DNA of 64,000 nucleotides from CAUSKK01 sp963532425 (lineage in GTDB: Bacteria > Pseudomonadota > Gammaproteobacteria > Cardiobacteriales > Cardiobacteriaceae). A model generated the notes under the pieces. The model saw only the letters and a program-made list of their open reading frames with translations, did no database searches and was not told where the DNA came from. A program made the position numbers and the translations under genes. Where the stretch lies: NCBI GenBank assembly GCA_963532425.1, contig CAUSKK010000001.1:219875-283874 (forward strand), given 5' to 3'. Positions 25,701 through 33,188 of this stretch are shown in pieces; positions within the stretch are counted from its first letter, which is position 1, and each line of letters opens with the position of its first letter.

Positions 25701-26257
25701 CTCAGATTCGGCAAATCGCGCTGGCCCAGCGCCCAGTAGAAGGCGCGCAGGGCGTCGTGGCTGATGTGGAGGGTTTCCTCGCGGTCGCCGCCGATTTCGA
25801 AGCGCTCGTCGCTGCCGGTCTCCAGGGCATATTCGGCCAGCCAGCGCTGGCAGAGGGCGTCCAGGGTGTTGATAAACATATGGTTCATTTCGCGCACGGC
25901 AATGGCACAGCGGGCGCGCAGGGTGGCCAAATCCTCGGCAAAGCAGCGGAACAGATGCCGGGCCAGCGGGTCGCAGTCCCGTTCCAGCCAGGCTTCCCAA
26001 TCCTCCGGCGTCGCCCGGTGCGCCTCGGCCTCGACGCTGGCGGCCAGCAGCTCCTGCAGGCGGCCATTGACCCGCCGCCGCATCTCCGCCGCCGCCTTGC
26101 GGGTGAAGGTGGTGGCGACGATGGCCCGGGCCGGCCGATTGCCCTCCAGCAGCAGGCGGACAATTACGGCGGTCAGCGTCCAGGTTTTGCCGGTGCCGGC
26201 GCTGGCCTCAATCAGGGCCGCCCCGGCCAAATCAATGTTTAAAGCGGGTAGGGTCAT
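22715..26257 (-). CDS. recB: Exodeoxyribonuclease V beta subunit (RecB helicase-nuclease)
   Basis: This 1180-residue protein is the UvrD-type 3'-5' helicase and nuclease subunit of RecBCD, which processes double-strand ends and loads RecA. Walker A EASAGTGKT is at residues 17-25, motif II is LVDESQDLNAEQ, and motif VI lies in LYVALTRAEDLLIV. The C-terminal nuclease domain has EIDLVYEHEGRFYILDYKSN with the catalytic Asp and Lys. The length matches the E. coli protein (1180). Exact GAAGCGCTTC copies near 23279, 23333 and 23607 fall in the linker and nuclease parts. recD overlaps the end, and the gap before the start to recC is filled by a repeat array. Confidence 0.95.
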   Translation of the reverse strand: MTLPALNIDLAGAALIEASAGTGKTWTLTAVIVRLLLEGNRPARAIVATTFTRKAAAEMRRRVNGRLQELLAASVEAEAHRATPEDWEAWLERDCDPLARHLFRCFAEDLATLRARCAIAVREMNHMFINTLDALCQRWLAEYALETGSDERFEIGGDREETLHISHDALRAFYWALGQRDLPNLSRYLTDGKPKTEDFVEAIRRVDSFRRAPLERPPTLELPDDQRLQAARQRLALLTPEEGERFVGWVRAQQAAGALSKSSALANNLAALPLLKERLLQRLLPSKKEDSSADSLLGAIRAPNWAKAASAETRAAFEVLPLVGAVRELAAALQLQKDSNRNIAREALWVSAEQVRDELGPTLERQGRSSHSLNLQRLNDALSPPAGEKLAPLARYLRHRYPVMLVDESQDLNAEQALLLERIYLNDPSPDGHFLLLVGDPKQAIYGFRGGDVASYQQLKRHFRPEQCHALTENRRSSPRLIAALNHHYRDFVANGPQNLGAGIHYQEMQALAGPRPLTDAAGQDLQRPLLWLAVEPRPEEKEDKNAAEIRRVVATVQALLAPTSPYRRHGQPLRPQDLLLLAPRNDWLNRLAAALLEVGISSELQEKNRLFALPLAREMARLLAALLEPNNRLLVNGLLTSAFFGRSLAELDPWDEGVAAALQEGLERWQRFGLLDALHQLCQRFSLWENLAAAPAPQNRLNVLHFRALLEVVADQGPRQQPPAFYSWWLQQLEEPPEKWPAPTLGGGDDVRLLTIHGAKGLQAPVVIVSGLKTGPGRSDGLQIRRYYVGDEIHLSLDPPAAVAEELKEEEEAEKRRQLYVALTRAEDLLIVCYQKPSETSRSKNALTLLRPAELDAGSGSDLLGALPVAMEPPAPGAVKEALPPLPPLPARREFYGWQRTSFTALTRAGVVTVDEENYADEIDALYPRRAGGELDAIRTAFPRGTEAGSFLHKVLERLQPQEPGQWAYLLKRFARQYKIPLAGPEEEEALRSGAALPLAAVQEWLAAVLAAPLPSGAQLGTIPANRRSPELSFALALDDGRALPVAELNQLFADFGQPLHLPPDGRHYRYLRGEIDLVYEHEGRFYILDYKSNYLGERWDDYRGVALQRAMAEHQYGLQAALYQLALYRRLGGRADLLGGVEYAFVRGLSPARPGGGLFYWAPPVEFLRRLDELLGTH

Positions 26258-26273
26258 CTTTTTTCTCTTTCTA

Positions 26274-26616
26274 AAGGGGAGCGCTTCGTTCCCGGTACCT
26301 ATTTCTGGCGAAGCGCTTCGGTCTTCGGGCCCAGTAGGAAGCGCTTCGGCTTGGAGAAGCGCTTCAACTTTCCCAACTCCTGGGCTGTCGGAGGGAAGCG
26401 CTTCGTTCCCAGCCGCCTATTGCTAGCGAAGCGCTTCAAGCCGGAGATGGGTTTTTAGCGAAGCGCTTCAACTTTCCCGGCTCCTGGGCTGTCGGAGGGA
26501 AGCGCTTCGCTCTTTGGGCCCAGCTGAAGCGCTTCGGTTCCAGCAAATGGCTTTCGGGCCCCGGCCCGGCAGGGGGAGCGCTTCGGTCTTCGGGCCCAGC
26601 CGGAAGCGCTTCCCCC
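26274..26616. repeat. Repeat array 3 between recC and recB (about 11 copies)
   Basis: The 367-bp gap between recC and recB, both read on the minus strand, holds about 11 copies of GAAGCGCTTC or GGAGCGCTTC. A segment with the sequence CTCCTGGGCTGTCGGAGGGA occurs twice, near 26380 and 26482. In E. coli ptrA separates these two genes; here no gene fits in the gap. No clear promoter for recB was identified in it. Confidence 0.93.
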
Positions 26617-26624
26617 GGCAAAAG

Positions 26625-29600
26625 CTAGTCCTGCTGGGCGGCGGCAAAGGGCGGGTAGAAAATCTCGTGGTAGTGGCGCAGCAGGGCCACCATCTGGGCT
26701 TCCACCTCGGCCCGGCGCGGTTCGAGCCAGTGGCGGAAGGCCTCGCGCTCCGGGTGATAGCGGAAGTCGCCCTGGTAGTCGTTGAAAAAGTCCCGCACCA
26801 GCCGGGCCTCGGTGCCCGGCTGCAGCGGCTGAAAGCACAGTTCCAGCGGCAGGAAGAGCAGCCGTTCGCCGACGTCGCGGTAGAAATGGAAAAAGGGCGT
26901 CAGCAGGGCCACCGGGTCGCTCACCGCCCTGAGGCACAATTTACCGTGGGCAAAGGCGGTGATGCTGACCTGGCCGCCGTTGATATTGAAGAGCAGATGG
27001 TTGAGCCAACGGCGCAGCCGGTGTTTGGGCCGTTCCTCGCTGGCGCTGAGGTCGAGCCAGCAGCTTTCCCCGGCCGGCGGCAGCGGCAGGCGCAGGCGGC
27101 TGTCTCCGACGGCCACCACCGTTTCGCTGAGCGTCGGCAGGGCCTGGGCGCCGTGGTCGAAGAGGAAGTGCTCCCGGCGCGGCTTCTGTTCCCGCTCCAG
27201 ATAGTATTGCCAGGCCCGGGCCCCGGCGCCGGCGGGCAGATGGGGATTGGGGGCCTCCGGCGTGCGCAGATAAAAATCCTGCAGCTGGAAGCGCTCCAGC
27301 CCGTTGCAGTGCAGCGGCTCCAGGGTTGGTGGCGCCTCCTCCTGCCGGGGCAGCTGGATTTGGTGCTGGCCCAGATAGGCCGTCAGCGGCTGGTGCAGGC
27401 GCCGGTAGAAGTCGTTCAGGCGCAGATTCAGCACCGGCAGCGGCCCCGGCGGGGGCACCGAGGCCAGCTCCAGCGGCGGCCGGGGGGCGCTGGGCTGCTG
27501 CAGGCGCCGTTGCACCCGCTGCCACAGCGGCGCCGTGGCGGCCGGGTTGATGGGGCTGTTGGCCTCGCGGCGGAAATAGACGCTGGGTTCCGGCGCCGGC
27601 GGCCCGAGCTGGGGGCAGCGGCCCAGATGGAAAAGCAGCTCCTCCAGCGGCTTGGCCGGCAGCTGTTCCTCGTTGTCCTGGGGGTCGCTGTGGCTGTAGA
27701 AAAACCAGAGGCTTTCCCGGGCGTGGCTGAACAGGTCGAAGAAGGCGGCCAAATCGTCGCCCTCGCTGCTGCGGTCGCCGGGCCGGGGCCGGTCGAGCTG
27801 GCGCAGGTTATAGCGGTCGTCGCTTTTCAGCCGGGGGAAATTGTCCTGGTTGATGTCCACCAGGGCGATGAGTTTGAACGAGAGCAGGCGCATATTGCGC
27901 AGGGCGGCGATGGTAATCACGCCGCTGGGCTCGCCGCCGGTCTGCTTCTCGGCCAGCCGGGCGCCGACAAAATTCCAGATAAAACCCAGGGGCAGCTGTT
28001 GCTGCTCGGCGGCGCTGAGCAGGGCCGAGGGGCCGCGCAGGGAATAGTCCAAATCGCGCAGGATTTTCTGCAGATTGCCGTAGCCCTCGTAGCCGCTGGC
28101 AAAGGCATAGTGCTCGGCCAGGAGCCGCTGCAGATTCTCCAGATGCACCAGCAGCGCCGCCCCCTCGGCCAGCTGCTGGCGGTGGCGGCGGAAAATCAGG
28201 GCCAGCTGGCAGAGGGCATCGAACAGCCGGTGGTCGGCCAGGGGAATGGCGATTTCCTCGTCGTCATCGTCGAGCAGGGCGCGCAGCAGCCGGTCGAGGC
28301 TCTGGCAGAAATTGAAGCGGTGGTCATCGTCGCCCGGGGCCAGGCTGGCGCGGAGGTGCTCCTCGTCGAAGCCCCGGCGGAAGCCGGCCCGCCGGAGTAG
28401 TTTCAACAGCCGTTGCGTCTCGTCGAAGCTCAGGCCCAGGGCCCGGTGGGTTTCCGGCAGCAGCAGCCAGTCGGAAACGGTGCGCAGGTCAAAGCGGCCC
28501 TCCAGCAGCCGGTAGAAGCCGGTGAGGCTGTGCCAGAGATTGTCCATCTGGTCGCCGACCACGCCGCTGATGCGGGCCGGCAGCCGGTAGCCATCGTAGG
28601 CGCCGCCGGCCGGAAAAATGGCGCGCAGCAGCGGCAGCTTATCCAGCACCGAGGGCAGCACGATGAGCACGTCGCTGGGCCGGCGCGTCGGGTCGGCGTT
28701 GAGCCAGCGCACGATTTCGGCGCGCAGGGTTTCCAGCTGGCGCTGCAGGCCGTGGCAGCCGAAGACGCGCAGGCTGTCATCGTCGGAGCGGGGGACAAAG
28801 TCCGTCAGCCGCTCGGGCCGGCCGTCGGCGTTGCTGTTGAGCTCCTCCATATCCCGGCGCAGCACCGTGAGCAGGGTGGTGGGTTCGTCGTTTTCGTCCG
28901 CCTCCAGCACCACCTCGGGCTCCAGCTCGGCCGCCTGCAGCAGCCGGCCTAAATCCCGATGATTCTTGCCGAGCCGGGAGAGCAGATAGTGGCCGCTGTC
29001 ATAGTGCTGGTCGCCGAGGTCTTCGGTCAGGGAGCGCTTCCAGCGCCAGTGGCCATCGACCAAATCGCAGAGATAGCCGGGGCTGGGGCTGTGGTGGAAG
29101 ATTTCCACGTCCAGCAGGGCCCCGAAGGCGTTCAGGGCCTCCAGCTGGCGCGGGTGGGCGTCGCTGAGCAGATAGACCAGCAGCCGGGGCGGCAGCCGGT
29201 GGCGGTGGGCGGGCAGCTGGGCGTAGAAATCCCGGCGCAGGGCCTCGCGCTGGCGGAAATCCTCGGCGAACAGTTCGCGGAAAAGGCGCTGCTGGGCCCG
29301 GGCCAGATTTTCATAGTGCCGGCGCAGCCAGCGGGGTTGGGAGCGCGGCCGCCAGTGGGGAATCAGCTGTTCCAGCGGCACCGGGCCGTCGCTGTCTATC
29401 CAGCGCTGGAGCCAGTCCGGCCGGGTGGCCAGATAGATATTAAAAATGCGGGCCAGTTCGCCGGAAAAATGCCAGAGCCGGTGACTGCGACGGCCCCGGT
29501 CGGGCCGGGAAGCCGGGCCGGGCGGCGCCGGTCGGGCCCCGGCCAGTGCCCAGAGCTGGCCCTGTTCGGCGGCCACCTGACCATCGAGCAGGCGCAGATA

Positions 29601-29960
29601 GGGCACCAGCGGCCCGTTGGCCTCGGCCAGCAGCACATCGTGGTGGCGCTGCAGGTGGGCGAAAATCTTCCAGTGCATGGCCATCTGGCCCAGCGGCGCA
29701 AACTCGTAGTTGTGCAACTGGCGCTGGGTTCGTTCGATGAGCGTCCATTCAAACATGGCCCAGAACTGCATATCCAACCCCCAGCTCACCCCCAGGGCGC
29801 TGGCAATGCGGCCCTTGAGTTCGTTGGCTACGGACATGCTCGGCACGATGACCGGCGTCGGGGTGAAGAGGGACTGGGACTGGGCTTGAGAACGTTGGAA
29901 GGCGGCCAGAAAGGCCCCGAGCAGGGCCTCGGGGTCGCTGGCCTGGGTGAGGTGGAGCAC
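26625..29960 (-). CDS. recC: Exodeoxyribonuclease V gamma subunit (RecC)
   Basis: This 1111-residue protein is the Chi-recognising, inactive helicase-like subunit of RecBCD. The order recC-recB-recD, the length close to the 1122 residues of E. coli RecC, and blocks such as TPVIVPSMSVANELKGRIA near the start, GLDMQFWAMFEW, and QRQLETLRAEIVRWL and VLIVLPSVLDKLPLLRAIF in the middle support the call. The start is GTG at 29960, 12 bp after the preceding small gene. Chi specificity is set by this protein and may differ from E. coli. Confidence 0.92.
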   Translation of the reverse strand: MLHLTQASDPEALLGAFLAAFQRSQAQSQSLFTPTPVIVPSMSVANELKGRIASALGVSWGLDMQFWAMFEWTLIERTQRQLHNYEFAPLGQMAMHWKIFAHLQRHHDVLLAEANGPLVPYLRLLDGQVAAEQGQLWALAGARPAPPGPASRPDRGRRSHRLWHFSGELARIFNIYLATRPDWLQRWIDSDGPVPLEQLIPHWRPRSQPRWLRRHYENLARAQQRLFRELFAEDFRQREALRRDFYAQLPAHRHRLPPRLLVYLLSDAHPRQLEALNAFGALLDVEIFHHSPSPGYLCDLVDGHWRWKRSLTEDLGDQHYDSGHYLLSRLGKNHRDLGRLLQAAELEPEVVLEADENDEPTTLLTVLRRDMEELNSNADGRPERLTDFVPRSDDDSLRVFGCHGLQRQLETLRAEIVRWLNADPTRRPSDVLIVLPSVLDKLPLLRAIFPAGGAYDGYRLPARISGVVGDQMDNLWHSLTGFYRLLEGRFDLRTVSDWLLLPETHRALGLSFDETQRLLKLLRRAGFRRGFDEEHLRASLAPGDDDHRFNFCQSLDRLLRALLDDDDEEIAIPLADHRLFDALCQLALIFRRHRQQLAEGAALLVHLENLQRLLAEHYAFASGYEGYGNLQKILRDLDYSLRGPSALLSAAEQQQLPLGFIWNFVGARLAEKQTGGEPSGVITIAALRNMRLLSFKLIALVDINQDNFPRLKSDDRYNLRQLDRPRPGDRSSEGDDLAAFFDLFSHARESLWFFYSHSDPQDNEEQLPAKPLEELLFHLGRCPQLGPPAPEPSVYFRREANSPINPAATAPLWQRVQRRLQQPSAPRPPLELASVPPPGPLPVLNLRLNDFYRRLHQPLTAYLGQHQIQLPRQEEAPPTLEPLHCNGLERFQLQDFYLRTPEAPNPHLPAGAGARAWQYYLEREQKPRREHFLFDHGAQALPTLSETVVAVGDSRLRLPLPPAGESCWLDLSASEERPKHRLRRWLNHLLFNINGGQVSITAFAHGKLCLRAVSDPVALLTPFFHFYRDVGERLLFLPLELCFQPLQPGTEARLVRDFFNDYQGDFRYHPEREAFRHWLEPRRAEVEAQMVALLRHYHEIFYPPFAAAQQD

Positions 29961-29972
29961 GGGCCGACCGGC

Positions 29973-30311
29973 CTAGTGGGAATCGGCGTCGGGGTCGTCC
30001 CGGGCCGGGGCGGGGCTGCGTTCGGGGCCGCCGGCCTGGCCGAGCAGTTCCTGCCATTCGTTCTGCATGGTGGCACTGAGAGCCAGCGGCCGATTGTCCT
30101 CGTCGAGCACCTCGACGCCGCCGATTTTGACCCGGCGCACCACAAATTTGATTTGGGTGCTGCGGCTCTGCATTTGCAGCCGGTGATTGTGGGCGTTCTT
30201 TTCACCGAGATGGAGACTGACCACCACCTGTTCACTGGGATTATTCAGCTGAATGGCAATGACGGCGTAGCCGATGTTATTACGGCCAAATTGAAAGTTA
30301 GATGGAGACAT
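29973..30311 (-). CDS. Conserved-looking hypothetical protein upstream of recC
   Basis: This 112-residue reading frame starts at ATG 30311 (MSPSNFQFGRNNIGYAVIAI) with AGAGGAA about 12 bp upstream on the minus strand. It predicts mainly beta strands in the first 90 residues, with an amphipathic pattern, and a disordered acidic Pro/Asp-rich tail. I do not recognise a family. It ends 12 bp before recC and may share its transcript. The alternative start at 30356 would add 15 residues that overlap the likely promoter. Coding is supported by codon usage like its neighbours. Confidence 0.6.
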   Translation of the reverse strand: MSPSNFQFGRNNIGYAVIAIQLNNPSEQVVVSLHLGEKNAHNHRLQMQSRSTQIKFVVRRVKIGGVEVLDEDNRPLALSATMQNEWQELLGQAGGPERSPAPARDDPDADSH

Positions 30312-30417
30312 TGCAAAAAAAAATTCCTCTGAAAAAAGCTGCGGGCAGTTTAGCAAAAGCGACCCGGGCCCGGGCTTTGTTCTAGAATGGCGGGCTGGCT
30401 ATTTAATTGTTTTCGTT

Positions 30418-31728
30418 ATGTATTTTTCCGAACTTCGCCGCACCCTCGCCCTGGCCGGGCCGCTGATGTGTTCCCAACTGTTGGCCTTTGCCCTGCCGGT
30501 CATCGACACGGTCATGGCCGGCCGCCATTCCACTCTGACCCTGGCCGCCGTGGCTCTGGGGGCGCAAATTTTCTCCTTTATTTATGTTTTTGCCATCGGC
30601 GTGCTCGTCGCCAGCGCTACAAAAATAGCCCGAGCCGCCGGCGCCCAGGACCCGCTCCGGCTGCGGCGGGCCTTCCAGCGCGGTATGGAATTGGCGCTGC
30701 TGCTTGGCTTGCTGACGGCACTTTTAACCTTTTGCTCGCCGCTGCTGCTGGATTTAATCGGTACCGACCCGGCCGTGGCCGCCGCCAGCCGCGCCTATCT
30801 GCACGCCCTGGCCCCCGGCGGTTTTCTGGCGATTATCGGTCTGGGTGCCCGCTTCTTTTTGGAAGGGGTGAGTTATCCGCGCGTGGCCATCGGCGTGCAG
30901 CTGCTGAGCCTGCCCATTAACGTGCTGGGTAATCAGCTGCTGCTCTACGGCTGGGGGCCGCTGCCGGCCCTGGGCGCCACCGGCATGGCCATCGCCACCG
31001 ACATCGGCTATGGCTTTTCCGCCGCTGCCCTGCTAATCAGCATTAGGGGGCTGCCGCGCTTTGCCGGCCTGCGGCTGCGGCGGCCCTGGGCTCCCTTTAA
31101 TCCGGGGGAACTGCGCGACCTGCTGCGGCTCGGCCTGCCCATCGGCCTGGCCAATCTCTGTGAAAGCGGACTATTTATCTTCGTCGGCCTGCTGGCGAGC
31201 CGGGAAAGCGCCCTGCTGAGCGCCACGAACCAGATTGCCCTGAATTACGCCAGCCTGTCCATCATGTTGCCGGTGGGGCTGGCCCAGGCGCTGACGGTGC
31301 GGGTGGGGCAAATCAGCGGCGCCGGCGGCGCCGGCCTGCGGGCCTGTGTGCTTAGCGGCTTCGGGGCGACGGTGCTATTGATGCTGATGCTGGCGGCGCT
31401 GGCCCTCGGCGGCCGCGATGCCATTGTCGCCGCCTACAGTTCCGACCCGGCCATCGCCCGTCTCGCCCGGGAACTGCTGCTGGTGGTGGGCCTATTTCAG
31501 GTGGCCGACGGTCTCCAGGTCTGCGCCATGGGCCTGCTGCGGGGCCTGCACCAGGGCCGGGCGGCGCTGGGCTGTGCGCTGTGGGGCTATTGGCTCATCG
31601 GGGTGCCGGCGGCGCTGCTGCTGGGTAAGGTTTTTGGTTTAGGGCTGCTGGGCCTGTGGCTGGGCTGTGCCGTTGGCCTCTTCACCACGGCGGTGCTGGG
31701 CTGGCGCCACCTCTACCGCTATTTGTAG
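30418..31728 (+). CDS. MATE-family multidrug/sodium efflux transporter
   Basis: This 436-residue inner membrane protein has about twelve hydrophobic helices in two similar halves, the layout of the NorM/MATE family. The start LRRTLALAGPLMCSQLLAFALPVIDTVMAGRHS is typical, and the second half begins near LRDLLRLGLPIGLANLCESGLF. MATE proteins export cationic drugs or metabolites in exchange for Na+ or H+. ATG 30418 follows a weak ribosome site. It is divergent from the hypothetical gene upstream of recC, and its last 10 bp overlap the convergent Sel1 gene. Confidence 0.9.
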   Translation: MYFSELRRTLALAGPLMCSQLLAFALPVIDTVMAGRHSTLTLAAVALGAQIFSFIYVFAIGVLVASATKIARAAGAQDPLRLRRAFQRGMELALLLGLLTALLTFCSPLLLDLIGTDPAVAAASRAYLHALAPGGFLAIIGLGARFFLEGVSYPRVAIGVQLLSLPINVLGNQLLLYGWGPLPALGATGMAIATDIGYGFSAAALLISIRGLPRFAGLRLRRPWAPFNPGELRDLLRLGLPIGLANLCESGLFIFVGLLASRESALLSATNQIALNYASLSIMLPVGLAQALTVRVGQISGAGGAGLRACVLSGFGATVLLMLMLAALALGGRDAIVAAYSSDPAIARLARELLLVVGLFQVADGLQVCAMGLLRGLHQGRAALGCALWGYWLIGVPAALLLGKVFGLGLLGLWLGCAVGLFTTAVLGWRHLYRYL

Positions 31729-32393
31729 GAATTCTCCGGCCGTTCCTGTTCCTTGGGCTGGTGTTCCAGCAGCAGGAGCAGCGCCTCGGCCACGGCGGCC
31801 CGGGTTTCCGCATCGCCGTTGTCGGCCGCCCGCTTCAGCCAGGTGAAGGCCTTATCGCGCCGCTCCTGGGTGGTGGCCCGCTGGGCATAGGTTAGGCCCA
31901 GATTAAATTGGGCGCCGGCGTGGTTGGCCTCGGCCGCTTTCTTCAGCCAGCGCCGGGCCGCGCCCCGGTCTACGGGGCCCCCCTGGCCGGCTTCCAACAG
32001 CTCACTGAGGGCGAACTGGGCTTCAACGTGGCCGACTTGGGCGGCCTGTTCGTAGCAATGGCGGGCGCGCGCGTAGTCCTGCTTTACCCCTTCGCCGCGT
32101 TCATAGATGGCGCCGAGATTGTAGTAGGCGCTCTCATTGCCACCGGCGGCGGCCTGTTCCAGCCAGCGCAGGCCCTGCTTCACCGCCACCGGCCCGCCCA
32201 GACCGCGCAGCAGCAGCACGCCCAGATTGCCCTGGGATTCCACATCACCGCCTTCGGCCAGCGGCCGGAGGAGGGCGAGCACCCGGGGATAATCGCCGGC
32301 CGTCATCGCGGCCAGGGCGGCCTCCTTCTGGGCGCTGGGGTCGAGGGGTGAGGGTTTACGAAATAGGGCGGTCAGTCGTGAGAGTAAAGACAT
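31719..32393 (-). CDS. Sel1-repeat protein
   Basis: This 224-residue protein contains about four Sel1-like repeats of 36 residues between about 55 and 200, for example DVESQGNLGVLLLRGLGG, NESAYYNLGAIYERGEGV, HVEAQFALSELLEAGQGG and HAGAQFNLGLTYAQRATT. Such proteins form helical scaffolds for protein contacts. There is no clear signal peptide: the N-terminus MSLLSRLTALFRKP is amphipathic and basic. GGAG precedes the start. Its 3' end overlaps the MATE gene by 10 bp on the other strand, and repeat array 4 lies directly upstream of its start. Confidence 0.88.
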   Translation of the reverse strand: MSLLSRLTALFRKPSPLDPSAQKEAALAAMTAGDYPRVLALLRPLAEGGDVESQGNLGVLLLRGLGGPVAVKQGLRWLEQAAAGGNESAYYNLGAIYERGEGVKQDYARARHCYEQAAQVGHVEAQFALSELLEAGQGGPVDRGAARRWLKKAAEANHAGAQFNLGLTYAQRATTQERRDKAFTWLKRAADNGDAETRAAVAEALLLLLEHQPKEQERPENSYK

Positions 32394-32457
32394 GGTTTTC
32401 TCCAGAGGGGATTGAAGGCAGAGACTTTAGCGGAGAACCGGGCCGGGGAGAAGAAAA

Positions 32458-33181
32458 GGGGGAGCGCTTCGGCCTCGGCTTCCGGAGCGAAGCGCTTCGA
32501 GCTGGGCAGATAGATTTTCCCGTGGCTCCACAAGGGAAGCGCTTCGGTTGGCTAAAGGGGGAAGCGCTTCGTTCCGGCGGCTCGGAGAAATCGAAGCGCT
32601 TCGGTTAGGCAAAGGGGGAAGCGCTTCCTGCCGCTGGCCCAGCCCGGGCGTTGGCTTTTGTTCAAACGGGGCTTCAGAGCGAAGCGCTTCGGTGATTTTG
32701 AACGGGCCATCGGCTCCAGCGGGCCGCTCGGAACGAAGCGCTTCGGTTTGGCAAAAGGGGAAGCGCTTCCTCCGGTCGAATCCCAACGAAGCGCTTCGGT
32801 TTGGGGAACGATGTCCCGGGCGGTTTGTCCCATTGGCAAAGCGGGCGGTTCCGGCGAAGCGCTTCGGCCCAGCCGTTCGGAGGAAAGCGCTTCGTTTTAC
32901 TGGCTTGGACTGGTGGGACGAATTCAAGAAAAGGGGAAGCGCTTCGGTCTCGAGTTCCGGAGCGAAGCGCTTCAAGCCGGGCAGATGGATTTTCCAGCGC
33001 CCCACAAGGGAAGCGCTTCCCGGGGGCTGGCCACGAAGCGCTTCGGTTCGATGGTTTAGATTGGCGAGGAAGAGCGAATTCAAGAAAAAGGGAAGCGCTT
33101 CCTCCGGTCGAACCCAAACGAAGCGCTTCAAAATCTGGATAGGGGGAAGCGCTTCGTTGGCACTGGGGCGCTGCGCTTCCC
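32458..33181. repeat. Repeat array 4 of the GAAGCGCTTC palindrome (about 20 copies)
   Basis: The gap between copA and the Sel1 gene, both on the minus strand, holds about 20 copies in 0.72 kb. Start-to-start distances fall into two groups, about 25-32 and 45-67 bp. Copies with a GGG flank tend to alternate with copies that have an AC, GC or TC flank. ORFs of about 250 codons are open on both strands, but both are made of palindrome-derived EALR, KRF and SAS motifs and are not credible genes. Confidence 0.95.
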
Positions 33182-33188
33182 CCAATCC

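Noticed and set aside
26514..28400. A 628-codon ORF antisense to recC
   Set aside because: It mirrors recC codons and shows no motif or ribosome site.
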